NCBI GenBank assembly: GCA_017465565.1
Contig: JAFTWA010000059.1
Location: 1-64,000, forward strand
Source of the DNA: Tyzzerella sp.
GTDB taxonomy: Bacteria; Bacillota; Clostridia; Lachnospirales; Lachnospiraceae
DNA: 64,000 nt
Direction: 5' to 3'
Positions 35,001 through 43,632 of the stretch are shown here, piece by piece. The first letter of the stretch is position 1. Each line of letters begins with the position of its first letter. A program made the translations under genes and the position numbers. The notes under the pieces were generated by a model. That model was not told where the DNA came from, did not search any database, and was given only the letters and a program-made list of their open reading frames with translations.

Positions 35001-35572
35001 ACAGCTATTCCCGCAATCAATACAAAAACAGGAGAGATCGCTTTGAAAAAAGCTACTGCTATATCACACCATTTCGGCAAAAATTGCATGACTCCTGTAC
35101 CTGAAACATTCGCCACTTTATAAAGCGTATATGACACACCAGCTATTATAAACCAGACAACAAACCATACTAAATTATTAACCGAAAATGATATATTGCC
35201 ATAGTTTTTGCTTAAAATTTTATTTATATAACGTCCAAATTTTGATGCATGACCATTTGCCAATTGATACAAAAAAGATTTTGTCAGATTAGAAACATTT
35301 TCATTTAACTCTTTTCCTGTTTGCGAACTTAAGCAATCCCACATATTTACTTTTATAGGCTTCGGATTTTTATCATTTTGTATTTCATTACAAAGCAGAT
35401 TCGTCATGCTTGTTTTTCCCGTACCATAATCAGCAATTACCCCTATCATATTAGCCCCTTTGTTTATTGCTGAGCGTATAATATCAACTTGTGATTGAAA
35501 TCCTATTACATCTTCACCGCTATCAGATATTGGATTGTTCACAAAAACTATAGGTTTGTATTTATTATTCAA
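32009..35572 (-). CDS. KAP-family P-loop NTPase
   Basis: Large ATPase of 1187 residues. Walker A (IADYGTGKTS) lies at 45-54 and Walker B (QLVFIDDLDRI) at 236-246; two membrane helices (134-153 and 176-196) sit between them, the diagnostic layout of KAP NTPases such as Kidins220 and the phage-exclusion protein PifA. About 900 residues of unassigned, mostly helical sequence follow. Start is TTG 35572 with GAGGAGA seven bases upstream; a longer frame reads through this site. A promoter-terminator cassette shared with two other units precedes it. An exclusion or defence role is likely for the family but unproven here. Confidence 0.85.
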   Translation of the reverse strand: MNNKYKPIVFVNNPISDSGEDVIGFQSQVDIIRSAINKGANMIGVIADYGTGKTSMTNLLCNEIQNDKNPKPIKVNMWDCLSSQTGKELNENVSNLTKSFLYQLANGHASKFGRYINKILSKNYGNISFSVNNLVWFVVWFIIAGVSYTLYKVANVSGTGVMQFLPKWCDIAVAFFKAISPVFVLIAGIAVFLGVKDVCIAFSHWKMLGKSEIQISDVFDTYSMIIEKIKPKKGKQLVFIDDLDRINEKEVMIEFLKEIYRFQDSLVEDCSKFVFVISIKPESELKQLEDDKEVDYVYTKVFDIIVSLKPIHFDDYDSILLRLIKSDASSKIALQNLIGIKVEDVLPESFKWIKKGTNLTLRDLKERLNKAIAIMVSLKNQEYKVNTAVNFEACTAISYLENQFSKDYYALIKDEKAFAEFMQRSYKIVNEANQQEDIDELIQAFNECLGKGNYSEKFVLDLCDMVFNGIFNDDFRMYFYTYPKGSHIKTTEERALCDWLLFPNQNMSYEKLDYNVERAYYDGENRTIKQTLGTLETFPPVVLMNDILFVEAAVVSMDKLFEAFLKKMIGIEKGLGEAVCIWDRINTLKEKRTEFINKCITRIISLSETEENIIQERINIIKGVKFDLLEFTDVFVNDGAPQISEEEIEEIRSPLTAIKLVNLKKLEESQAQYLCKVVNAISPTDFTQVENICWKIMQFFAENIEPVDIGEEILCFMQNNMICNDGFFEVVGESEVSQDRIADYLNLFKPTDFSKDYMKAIDNMGFERYISEEIVMTLLEQKLFYTAILYLVNNNKLKMLNPYIGNFEEILGACKKLNDRYPNILVAFRTYFALEMQKEEYRQLFFGEYPLVTEKEFDMSSDISEGVVLINPLKITSENLTEVLALIYRKVNTAEDVLTVFDNLLNKEREICVVDEDVRTKFVEDFEFNRVDMKILSNEQRSHLYSVIEEECEVNNGEKAIQLTKHIGCFIPEVEELIKSDYEDSVKYTEVVRDIDELTDIYLARLDKYHVTIGLSEHLCQELHKRKYYKDYIVADSLRKQDMIIDKRIPFSDYVYVYIRIDRMFDIMSNHWEFLERLQQEADISKLSEKHVVPIFKVSQHKRFFEYIFKEQTDIEIKKKYLNEFGKFATEQDSIAFQKLICEPKNMELLGSKTLYYRVYGQLWESNPYHKGVFTRKWNEIWKNKAS

Positions 35573-35615
35573 TGCTATATCTCCTCTCCATTCTTTCAGA
35601 TAATTTATCCCAAAC

Positions 35616-35704
35616 AAAAAGGCAGGCAAACAAAGGGCTTCCGCCCTTTGTTACCTACCTATCGACCCATGTCTATTCTAACATATTATTACATTTTACG
35701 ACAA
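35616..35704 (-). promoter_or_regulatory. shared leader cassette, copy 1 (before KAP NTPase)
   Basis: Promoter TTGTCG (35704-35699), 18-base spacer, TAGAAT (35680-35675). About 15 bases after the expected start, arms 35659-35643 and 35638-35621 fold into a 17-bp hairpin with one bulge and a 4-base loop, followed by five T residues. The cassette ends about 43 bases before the TTG start. Homologous to 40757-40847 and 43633-43722. Confidence 0.75.
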
Positions 35705-35735
35705 CCATTTCTATTTTTATTTTCTGTTCGATATT

Positions 35736-36827
35736 TTACTCAAACGTTGCCTTATTCTTGTAGTTAATCGCAATATAACTCTTGCCTCGATTAATCACCA
35801 ATTCCTGTCCATTCTCATCATAAAACTTCAAATACGATGCTTCATCCGCCTTTGACCAGTGAATCTTTTGCACCGCTCCATTAGAAATGTAATATCCAAC
35901 AGCACTTGATGAACCCTCCCAGTCTACACTCTTATGACCAACCTCATCTCTTGTACTGATGCTGGTCTCTAATACGAACACATTGGTAAACGCAAGCTGT
36001 GTCCCAGTCACACCATCCATATGAGCACTTCCATTTATCTGTTTCAGATATGTGTCAGTCGCTGCGTCATAAGTCAAAGTTGCAGTAGCTGCACCAAAAT
36101 TTATATGTACCTTACTACATTCGTCACCTTGCGGTTTCACTATTTCACCAACTTCATGGAAATCAAACGCCGTCCCCTGCTTCGATTCCAGTAAATCTGT
36201 TCGCATTCCATTTTTGCTTACTGCGTTTACGAAACTCGTTCCGTCAAAATAACCAGTATGCTCTAATGAATATCCCGCACTTCTTCTAGCAGAATCACGA
36301 CCAAACAATCCACCCGTATTCACTAAACCATCGAAACGGTCCATCTTCAAGGAATTCAAATAACTCGTTATAGTCTGGTCTTGTCCCCAGTGCACATAAT
36401 ATGCATCGAATCCTTTTGCGATTGCCGGATAATAATAACGACAGCTTCGTATTGCACAAATCTTCGGAATCTGTGTATAGTCTGCATACAAGGCCATTAA
36501 TCGTGTTAAATTCCCCTCTACTGGAATCTCAAAAATTACATCTGCCTGTGCCACACCGTATTGCGGAAGTGCCTCTTCCACGTTATTAACCATTACCGCA
36601 ACTGGACGCTTTCCAATGGCTTCTTTCGTCAAATCGTTTAAACCGGTTAGTAAGTTCTGTCTTGCCGTAAGGTCTTCCTCTGTTACTTGTGGTATACCAA
36701 TGTCGAGCGAGGTATCCAGGTCCGTTGAGCCATTGGCGGAAGCACCTTTGTCTCCACAGCCAGCCAATAAACTCATTGTGATAAAAATCCCAAGTAAACA
36801 GCCTATCTTGCGCATTCTTTTGTACAT
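35736..36827 (-). CDS. DUF3048-type lipoprotein
   Basis: 363-residue secreted lipoprotein. Signal peptide MRKIGCLLGIFITMSLLAGC ends in the lipobox LLAGC. The mature protein matches the DUF3048 family (YerB of Bacillus): RPVAVMVNNVEEALPQYGVAQADVIFEIPVEG, RLMALYAD, IRSCRYYYPAIAKGFDAYYVHWGQ, and a C-terminal part with WSKADEASYLKFYDENG. Function in cell-envelope upkeep is unknown. Start at ATG 36827 (MYKRMRK) with GAGGGGA six bases upstream. It looks like a core gene left between two accessory units, since it lacks the shared leader cassette. Confidence 0.9.
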   Translation of the reverse strand: MYKRMRKIGCLLGIFITMSLLAGCGDKGASANGSTDLDTSLDIGIPQVTEEDLTARQNLLTGLNDLTKEAIGKRPVAVMVNNVEEALPQYGVAQADVIFEIPVEGNLTRLMALYADYTQIPKICAIRSCRYYYPAIAKGFDAYYVHWGQDQTITSYLNSLKMDRFDGLVNTGGLFGRDSARRSAGYSLEHTGYFDGTSFVNAVSKNGMRTDLLESKQGTAFDFHEVGEIVKPQGDECSKVHINFGAATATLTYDAATDTYLKQINGSAHMDGVTGTQLAFTNVFVLETSISTRDEVGHKSVDWEGSSSAVGYYISNGAVQKIHWSKADEASYLKFYDENGQELVINRGKSYIAINYKNKATFE

Positions 36828-36908
36828 TATAAATCCCCTCATTCCTTTATTTGGATTACTTTAATTTATTGTACCACAAAACTTACATATAGTAGAATAG
36901 TTTTTACT

Positions 36909-38603
36909 CTACAATTCGTATATTTTTTTCAGACCCTCTCTACATATCATACACTCGTCTTTATCGAGTTTGCATACTGGAACATCAATTTCAGCCAATG
37001 CAAATCGCTTAATACTAATTGGAAATTCTGCCCCATTTTGTTCATCACCATCTAAGAGATTCTTATTATAAAACAAAGCGAGAACAAAAAACTCCGAACA
37101 TTTTTGCAAAGCTTTATCAGATGCTATTATTTCTTTTAAATATGTTGTAGTTGGCATTATATCGCATATCAATAAAATTTTTTCAAACTCATTAAATTCG
37201 TTCCACAATGACTTTTCTCTATTAATATGTTCATCTTTTTTATGAACAGATGGATATAAATGATAACTCACTTTGTTTTCTATCCAGTAATCCAACAAAC
37301 TACTTCCGATTATATTCCCTTCCATTCCATAACCTATTGCCACTTGAATATTAGGGAAATTCATTTTATGCATTCCCATTATGCATTCTTTAATTCTATT
37401 TAAAATGTCTATGTTTCCGAGAAAAGCCGGTATATTTATCCATCCTAAAGTTTTTCTACCGTCTTTCCAGTGGAAATGACCATCTTTATAATTATTATCT
37501 TTTTTCAAATGTTCAATTAAAAACCTATTATTTTCATTCACAACAATTTCCTTAGAGTATTTCGCAATAACTTTTTGTTCATTATCATCATCTACCTTAG
37601 GTAATTCCTCCACTTGTGACACAGGTTCCGTTTTTTGTTTTGTCTGTCTTACTTGCAATTTATGTAAATATTTTCTATCATTTACTTCGAGCCAATCTCC
37701 CGCTGTATATGCATAGTCATGCAAGTCCAACTCATTATCTTTGCATATTGCCACCGAAAATCTATTTGTAAAAGCATCGCCGTTTTCATTTGTTAAAATC
37801 TTACCCAAACTACCAATTTCAATATATCTATATAATTCTCCACCATCACCCACTATATCCAAATGACTTTCTGACGTATGATGATGTCCATAAATAAAGG
37901 TATTTATTTCTTTTAATCCCAAATTCTTTTTAACTACATCCGCATTTTTTAGTGTAGCCAATTCTCTGTTTCCGGTAACCGCAAAACTATGGTGAGTCGC
38001 TACAAATACAGATGCCTTCTTTCCTACCATAAACTTGTCTAACTCTCCATTTAATTTTTTAATATCAATATATCCCACATGATGTTCATCCAAATGTCCT
38101 TCTTTTGCTAACGAATTCAATCCGACAATATATGTGTCAATTTCATCAATATATATATAATCGAGAAGTGCGTTACTTACCTCTAAATTTTTGTTATCTA
38201 AAATTTTTTTATAAAACTCCTTAAAGTTTCCCAATTTTATATCATACAAATTAGGGGCATCGTTTCCGGATATTCTATTATCATCGCAATAAGTTGTTAA
38301 CTTCGCTCTATCTATATCATGATTCCCAGGAACTAATAAAATATTTTCTATTCCTATTTCTAATCTATTGCATAATCCCTTTAAAATCTCTTCAAAATCT
38401 TCATATTCCATCTTTCGAGCAGTATCGGCAATATCCCCTGTAACTACCAAATATTTGAATTTTATTTTTTGATTCTTTTGTAATTCCAACAAAAAATTTT
38501 CCCACTTCTGATAATAATCATTTTCATCTCCTTTCCAAAATTGTGATTTTGTCTTATTATCAGTATAATGAATGTCTGAAACTAACAAAATTGCACTATT
38601 CAT
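36909..38603 (-). CDS. calcineurin-like phosphoesterase fused to a phosphoribosyltransferase-like domain
   Basis: 564 residues, third gene of the operon. The N-terminal 290 residues are a metallophosphoesterase: D-x-H (DIH 10-12), GDIAD (56-60), GNHD (93-96), HH (204-205) and GHHH (239-242). After a linker, residues 420-490 resemble a type I phosphoribosyltransferase: VAIGYGMEGNIIGSSLLDYW for the PPi loop and LLICDIMPTTTYLKEI for the PRPP loop. The end has Cys544, Cys551 and Cys554 as a possible zinc site. Start ATG 38603 (MNSAILL) is nine bases after GGAGG and overlaps the previous gene by eight bases. Partners suggest a nucleotide-like signal; inferred. Confidence 0.82.
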   Translation of the reverse strand: MNSAILLVSDIHYTDNKTKSQFWKGDENDYYQKWENFLLELQKNQKIKFKYLVVTGDIADTARKMEYEDFEEILKGLCNRLEIGIENILLVPGNHDIDRAKLTTYCDDNRISGNDAPNLYDIKLGNFKEFYKKILDNKNLEVSNALLDYIYIDEIDTYIVGLNSLAKEGHLDEHHVGYIDIKKLNGELDKFMVGKKASVFVATHHSFAVTGNRELATLKNADVVKKNLGLKEINTFIYGHHHTSESHLDIVGDGGELYRYIEIGSLGKILTNENGDAFTNRFSVAICKDNELDLHDYAYTAGDWLEVNDRKYLHKLQVRQTKQKTEPVSQVEELPKVDDDNEQKVIAKYSKEIVVNENNRFLIEHLKKDNNYKDGHFHWKDGRKTLGWINIPAFLGNIDILNRIKECIMGMHKMNFPNIQVAIGYGMEGNIIGSSLLDYWIENKVSYHLYPSVHKKDEHINREKSLWNEFNEFEKILLICDIMPTTTYLKEIIASDKALQKCSEFFVLALFYNKNLLDGDEQNGAEFPISIKRFALAEIDVPVCKLDKDECMICREGLKKIYEL

Positions 38604-39672
38604 TACATTTCCCCTCCATTTCACATCCAGCACACAAATCCGTCTTAATTTTATAATCTATTTTATTATTTGTTTTTGAAACAGTATATAATGAAGCCCT
38701 ATTGTCAACTTCTCTATTTTGAACTGTTTTTATATCGACAACACAAGTTTCACCGCCAACTCTTCCACCACAATATTCTATTATTGTTCTAGCTCGTCCC
38801 ACTTCTCCTCCCAAACATATTACATCTGATACAATAATATAATTCTTATCATCCGCTATGCTCTTTTCGAAATGTTTTCTGTGTACACTTCCTAAAGGTC
38901 CCAAATGATCGAGATAGACCATATCAACATTAAATAATTGCGCCAGTTGTGCAGCTATATAGCCACCATTCATAGTATGAAAAAACAAACTGATATCCTT
39001 ATTTTGATTGCATTCCTGCTTAATAATATTTTTATCCATCATCTGCAAAGCCAAATAATAAATACATAATCTAAAAAAACCTGCATTACTTTCTGCCATT
39101 TTCTTTATGTCTATATATTTAGACAAATATACCGGAACAGAGGTATGTTGCTCATTTGTGTTATTCAATTCATCTGTACACTCTGATACTACTCTTCCAA
39201 ATTCTTCTCGAAAAGCTTCTTCTGCCTCACAAATCAATTGATCGTACTGTGGAGTAGCTTTCCCTCTACCAATTCTGCCCGAAACTATACAATCAGTTTC
39301 TTCTAAAATCTGGAATTTATCTCCCCAATTCATTTTCTCCAAAATATTTTTTTGCACGTTCAATAAATAGACATTCTTTCCTTTTGCACAAAATTGTTTC
39401 TTTATAAAAGTAACAAATGCTACTAAATTATTTTCTGTTATTTCTTCAATCTTTTTAAAATCAATACATATACTTTTGTTTTCATAAGGATAACTGTATA
39501 TGTGTTCAAAGATATCTGCATTAATTTTTCTGCAGTATATCCCCTGCTTTTGACGTGATGTATTTTTTATGCGCTCATCTTCTATAAAGCCGTTTAAATA
39601 TGTATGTAATGCACATTCAGCATGCATATTTAAATAATATCTATTTTCATCTTTCAGTATCGAATAGAGCAT
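38596..39672 (-). CDS. STAS-like plus phosphoribosyltransferase-domain protein
   Basis: 358 residues, second gene of the operon. Residues 55-115 (SICIDFKKIEEITENNLVAF...) look like a STAS fold (SpoIIAA-like). Residues 225-315 form a phosphoribosyltransferase core: SLFFHTMNGGYIAAQLAQLF and the PRPP loop VSDVICLGGEVGRARTI (281-297), as in orotate PRTase. The end has Cys347, Cys350 and Cys356. Start ATG 39672 (MLYSILKDE) has GGAGGAGG six bases upstream and begins one base after the previous stop; the 11 extra codons of the longer frame are dropped. Substrate base unknown. Confidence 0.8.
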   Translation of the reverse strand: MLYSILKDENRYYLNMHAECALHTYLNGFIEDERIKNTSRQKQGIYCRKINADIFEHIYSYPYENKSICIDFKKIEEITENNLVAFVTFIKKQFCAKGKNVYLLNVQKNILEKMNWGDKFQILEETDCIVSGRIGRGKATPQYDQLICEAEEAFREEFGRVVSECTDELNNTNEQHTSVPVYLSKYIDIKKMAESNAGFFRLCIYYLALQMMDKNIIKQECNQNKDISLFFHTMNGGYIAAQLAQLFNVDMVYLDHLGPLGSVHRKHFEKSIADDKNYIIVSDVICLGGEVGRARTIIEYCGGRVGGETCVVDIKTVQNREVDNRASLYTVSKTNNKIDYKIKTDLCAGCEMEGKCNE

Positions 39673-39673
39673 T

Positions 39674-40708
39674 TTAATCCTCCTCCTTGTCCACTGCAAT
39701 TTCAATTCTTACTCCCTGAAATCCTACACCAAATAACTTAATCGGAGAATATGAATCTTCACTCTGCCGTTCTAATAGACAGCTTACACATGAAGAAATA
39801 TCCTTTTTACCCTCATTTCTTTTACAATTCTTACAACTATTTTGAGAAAAAATCACTTGAGTATTTCCATATTGAATTTTAAAAATCCCATTACATTTCA
39901 CTACATTGGTCATCAACGTCCATAAATCTGCTCTTTTATCTTTCAAGTGCTTCTCATATGAATAATTCAACACGCTCATTATGACTAAATAATTATGAAA
40001 TTTAGGCCCTAATTTTTGATATTTTTCTACCATATTTAACTTGCGTTTTTCTTTTATAAATGACCGTTCAAATCCCACACCCGAGTCTGCAATACTGATG
40101 TTTGTTCCATATTTGTCTGACGCAACATATGTAAAAGAATAAGAATTACTGTATATTATTGAATTTGTTTCAATCTCAGCTATTGAACTAATTGTTGCAT
40201 CTATGATGTTAATCGGTAATTGATGCGTATCTTGCAATATTTTGCCATAGACCGCTTTACTTTTATCCACCAAGCAATCATAAATATAATCCCTTTTTTT
40301 CACAGGATTTTTAATTCTATCTACATCAGTATAATGTATGTTCGTATATGAAATCTTGTGCAAATCCCGCAATTCTTTATAATTCCAACTTTCAATTATC
40401 TCTTTATCAATTTTGAAAATTTGCAATTTTTCTGATATGCTTTTAAATTGACTACATATAATAAAATTCAACAAACTCGATTCAGAACCAATCAACAATT
40501 CTATTGGTTGTTTATACAACTTTCTAAGATAATCTCCAAAAGACAATATAACAGGTACCGCTGATGGTGTTATATATTGTGTTTTTCTCATATCTAGTAT
40601 AGGAGGCGTCTCTCTATCCAAAGAATATATTTCAAAAGATTTCCTTAATATATTGTTATAGAAATAATATGTCGATATCTTCTCATCAAATATTATTATA
40701 TTATCCAT
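39674..40708 (-). CDS. STAS-like domain fused to GHKL ATPase
   Basis: 344 residues, first gene of the operon. Residues 30-90 (PPILDMRKTQYITPSAVPVI...) resemble a STAS domain. Residues 150-290 are a GHKL ATPase: N box SIAEIETNS (175-183, Glu180 and Asn182) and G1 box ISIADSGVGFE (204-214). No kinase histidine, so it is closer to RsbW/SpoIIAB-like or HSP90-like ATPases than to sensor kinases. Four cysteines, 292, 295, 307 and 310, suggest a zinc knuckle. All three proteins of the operon share C-terminal cysteine clusters. It follows leader copy 2. A partner-switch with the STAS domain of the next protein is possible. Confidence 0.8.
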   Translation of the reverse strand: MDNIIIFDEKISTYYFYNNILRKSFEIYSLDRETPPILDMRKTQYITPSAVPVILSFGDYLRKLYKQPIELLIGSESSLLNFIICSQFKSISEKLQIFKIDKEIIESWNYKELRDLHKISYTNIHYTDVDRIKNPVKKRDYIYDCLVDKSKAVYGKILQDTHQLPINIIDATISSIAEIETNSIIYSNSYSFTYVASDKYGTNISIADSGVGFERSFIKEKRKLNMVEKYQKLGPKFHNYLVIMSVLNYSYEKHLKDKRADLWTLMTNVVKCNGIFKIQYGNTQVIFSQNSCKNCKRNEGKKDISSCVSCLLERQSEDSYSPIKLFGVGFQGVRIEIAVDKEED

Positions 40709-40756
40709 ACCTATTTTATCCTTTCATCTTCAAAATTTCTTATTTTCTATTTACGC

Positions 40757-40847
40757 AAAAAAGGCAAGCAAATAAAGGGCATACGCCCTCTACTCACCTA
40801 CCTTTTGACCCAATAATATTCTATCATATTTCTACATTTTTCGACAA
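40757..40847 (-). promoter_or_regulatory. shared leader cassette, copy 2 (before STAS-GHKL operon)
   Basis: Promoter TTGTCG (40847-40842), 18-base spacer, TAGAAT (40823-40818). Arms 40802-40785 and 40780-40763 pair over all 18 positions if G-U pairs are counted, with a 4-base loop, and six T residues follow. It ends about 49 bases before the ATG at 40708. TGTCGAA, a 0A-like box, overlaps the -35. Confidence 0.78.
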
Positions 40848-40871
40848 CTATTTCTGTCACTTATTTTGATT

Positions 40872-41060
40872 TTACTTTCCAAATACCATCTGAAGATTTA
40901 ACCAAACTTCAATACTTATCCCTAACATTATTGACAATTTTTGTTCCAGATCATTAGATAAATTTGCCTGACCATTTACTAATTTACTTACTGTTTTAGG
41001 TGTTGTACCAAGTCTAATTTTCGGTAATATAATTTCATCGTATATTATAATTAAAGTCAT
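40872..41060 (-). pseudogene. HigA-like antitoxin remnant
   Basis: 62 codons. From residue 17 the sequence RLGTTPKTVSKLVNGQAN and LGISIEVWLNLQ matches the second half of HigA-type XRE antitoxins. The first helix and the LTQ-type part of the helix-turn-helix are missing, replaced by an unrelated hydrophobic stretch (MTLIIIYDEIILPK). The ATG follows the stop of the 842-residue protein gene after three bases, without a strong ribosome binding site. It may be translated by coupling but probably lacks function. No HigB toxin is nearby. Confidence 0.6.
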
Positions 41061-41063
41061 TTA

Positions 41064-43592
41064 CTAACCTGTTATTATTGTACCTGCTGGACTTTCTTTA
41101 ACATTAACAGATATTTTAGCGGTAACGCTAATTATTTTCCTTTTGTTGTAAAGGAATTCCTCTAACTCGTTTTCTGTAAACTCTATAGGCACTCCATTGA
41201 TAATCGGATAATAGTAGGCATCTAACTCGTTATCATATTCCACTTTTTCCTCTGATATGCTCGAAGAATTTACGGAAACATTTACATCAATTAAACTAAC
41301 TTGAATAGCATTTTCTTTCAACAAAATCCCTTCTCTCACTGCATCAGTAAATACCGTCTCACATTCTTCTTTAAACCTTTTAAATTCAGCTGCCAACTCA
41401 TAATCTCTATTCGCTACTGCATACTGAGACCCCAATAATATTTTCAAACTGTTTGCATTCAAATAATTTATGAAATCTTTGTCGTCGATAAAGTCCCTAG
41501 TTCTGTTTTTCAATTCCACATCGTTACTTTTATACAAATAATTTGCAATACCTACCAATAAACGTCCTACTATATATGAATAATAACCGCTTATACCTTC
41601 CTCTACGACTGTATTTGTATATACATTCAAATGTAGCAACGGGACATTTATAATTTCATTTTTAGAATCATCGTCCGTTAAAATAACTGCGCACTCTTCT
41701 TTAATTAACTCAAAAACATTTTCTTCAATTTTTCTACATAACTCCCTTTCATTTACTTTTTCTTCGTACTCGTGTTGTTCTTCTCTAGCAGTTTTAACAT
41801 GTTTCTCTTTTATATTCTGCTTTATCGTTTTTTCTAGCCTTTCATACAACAAACCTACTTCTGTATTAATCTTATTTTCATTTGCATCAGAAGCACAAAT
41901 TAATCTGTATAGAGTTGTAAACGTCTCCTTTACTTTTCGTTCATTCTCTATTTGAACATATCTATATACATTTATATCATCAATATTGTTTTTTAATAAT
42001 TGTGGCTTATAATATTTCTGGGATATGTATAGAACAGTAAATATATAGAAATCGTCTATTACATAATCAATAATAGCTTCTTTCACAACAAATTCTTCTG
42101 AAAAATATTCGTATTTATCTAACACTTCATGCATTCTCTGCAGCATTGTCAAATCCAGCCACTCTGCATTCATTGATAATAATCTCAAAAAATGATCGTA
42201 TGCAGCTTTCACTTTATGATCTAACATAATATCTTGGGCATTTTGTTTAATTTTCTCTGAAACATATTTTTCACTTTCTCTTTCAGCCAAGTAATAAGTA
42301 TAGCAATGGAACATTAAATATAATAATGCATGATACCTGTTTTTCAATCTATATGTATTTTTAATCCCTTGCAGGTAAAGTCCCTTTTTAAGTATATCTC
42401 CCATTCCATTTACCAATAAGCTATAACAGTAGACAAAATATATCTTACTCTTGTCCCACAAAAATTTCTCACATTTATCGCTTGGAATGTTATATTCAGA
42501 GAAAATAGCCCATGTACTAAGAGGTTGTTCCCATTGTCTCTGACTCAAAACATGATTTCTATTCTTTTGCTCCGCTAAATAATATCCCATTCTTCCTGCA
42601 AACCGGCAAAGTTCTCCCACATCACTTTCTTTAGTTCCCAACCAAATTTCAATTCTTTGAACCATATCTATGAAATGCTCAAATCTAAATACCCTTTCCA
42701 CTCTTTCTATACTTTGTTCGTAAATTGCTTCTAATATCTCGCTTGAAATATCATTAAACAACCAAAATCCTTCTTTATACTGTTCTTCTGACGGTTGCTC
42801 GTTTAATATCATACTCCACAACAGGTTATATACTTCTTGTGTAAACTCAACACCTCGTACTTTCATAAGGTTTTTTTCAGAACCTAATAAACAATATGAA
42901 ACCTTGTAGCATTGTTGTTGAATACACCCTAACCCACCATCTGTCTTGTGCATCCATAATTTATGCATACACTTTTTGAACACCTCAAGATATTTTTTAT
43001 AAGTTGCTTTATCCTGTTCATTTATTTCCTTTAGCCAGTCAAGCACAAAATTCTGAAATATACTATTCTTGGTTTTACAATCGAAAGCACTCTCTAGTAC
43101 ATAATCTATATATGCCTCTATTTCATCATTCGCAATATTTTTCCCCTTAAAAACCGAATAAATTTCTATGATAGAAATTGCAATTGTAATCAGAGTTGCA
43201 ATAAACAAAAAAAATACTGTATTATATATCTCTAACACATGAAATAGCACACTTATCACAGTTAAACCTAATGCCATCAAAATAATTACCTTTTGTTTCA
43301 ATTTCCATGGTCTTATGTTTAAATAGTAATCACTTATCGATACACCCATATAAGAATCCGAAATATTTCCTGTAATCAGCGCAATAATCGACATCACTAA
43401 TGTTCCTATAGTAGATTGCACTTGTAATAGAGTTAATGAAAAATCATTTATATCTTGAATTTCAATCTTGGCTTTGAAATTTATTACATACCAATCACAA
43501 AAAAGTCCCACTACCAAACACAATATAATACTTATAATCCCTATTAGTTCTGTGCGAACATATTTTTTTCGTATTTTATTCCATTTATCCAT
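41064..43592 (-). CDS. 842-residue membrane-anchored protein of unknown function
   Basis: Not recognised. Four hydrophobic segments lie in the N-terminal 150 residues (about 15-35, 57-77, 101-120 and 124-146); about 690 residues of Glu/Lys/Tyr-rich, helical, presumably cytoplasmic sequence follow, with no motif I know. Near the end there is a beta-like stretch (VSLIDVNVSVNSSS, IISVTAKISVNVKE). The ATG has GGAGA eight bases upstream and leader copy 3 lies ahead. The layout, membrane anchor plus large helical domain, is common for membrane effectors in defence islands, but this is only by analogy. Confidence 0.72.
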   Translation of the reverse strand: MDKWNKIRKKYVRTELIGIISIILCLVVGLFCDWYVINFKAKIEIQDINDFSLTLLQVQSTIGTLVMSIIALITGNISDSYMGVSISDYYLNIRPWKLKQKVIILMALGLTVISVLFHVLEIYNTVFFLFIATLITIAISIIEIYSVFKGKNIANDEIEAYIDYVLESAFDCKTKNSIFQNFVLDWLKEINEQDKATYKKYLEVFKKCMHKLWMHKTDGGLGCIQQQCYKVSYCLLGSEKNLMKVRGVEFTQEVYNLLWSMILNEQPSEEQYKEGFWLFNDISSEILEAIYEQSIERVERVFRFEHFIDMVQRIEIWLGTKESDVGELCRFAGRMGYYLAEQKNRNHVLSQRQWEQPLSTWAIFSEYNIPSDKCEKFLWDKSKIYFVYCYSLLVNGMGDILKKGLYLQGIKNTYRLKNRYHALLYLMFHCYTYYLAERESEKYVSEKIKQNAQDIMLDHKVKAAYDHFLRLLSMNAEWLDLTMLQRMHEVLDKYEYFSEEFVVKEAIIDYVIDDFYIFTVLYISQKYYKPQLLKNNIDDINVYRYVQIENERKVKETFTTLYRLICASDANENKINTEVGLLYERLEKTIKQNIKEKHVKTAREEQHEYEEKVNERELCRKIEENVFELIKEECAVILTDDDSKNEIINVPLLHLNVYTNTVVEEGISGYYSYIVGRLLVGIANYLYKSNDVELKNRTRDFIDDKDFINYLNANSLKILLGSQYAVANRDYELAAEFKRFKEECETVFTDAVREGILLKENAIQVSLIDVNVSVNSSSISEEKVEYDNELDAYYYPIINGVPIEFTENELEEFLYNKRKIISVTAKISVNVKESPAGTIITG

Positions 43593-43632
43593 CGTTCAAT
43601 TCTCCAATATAAAAAGTAAAGGTAACAAATAC

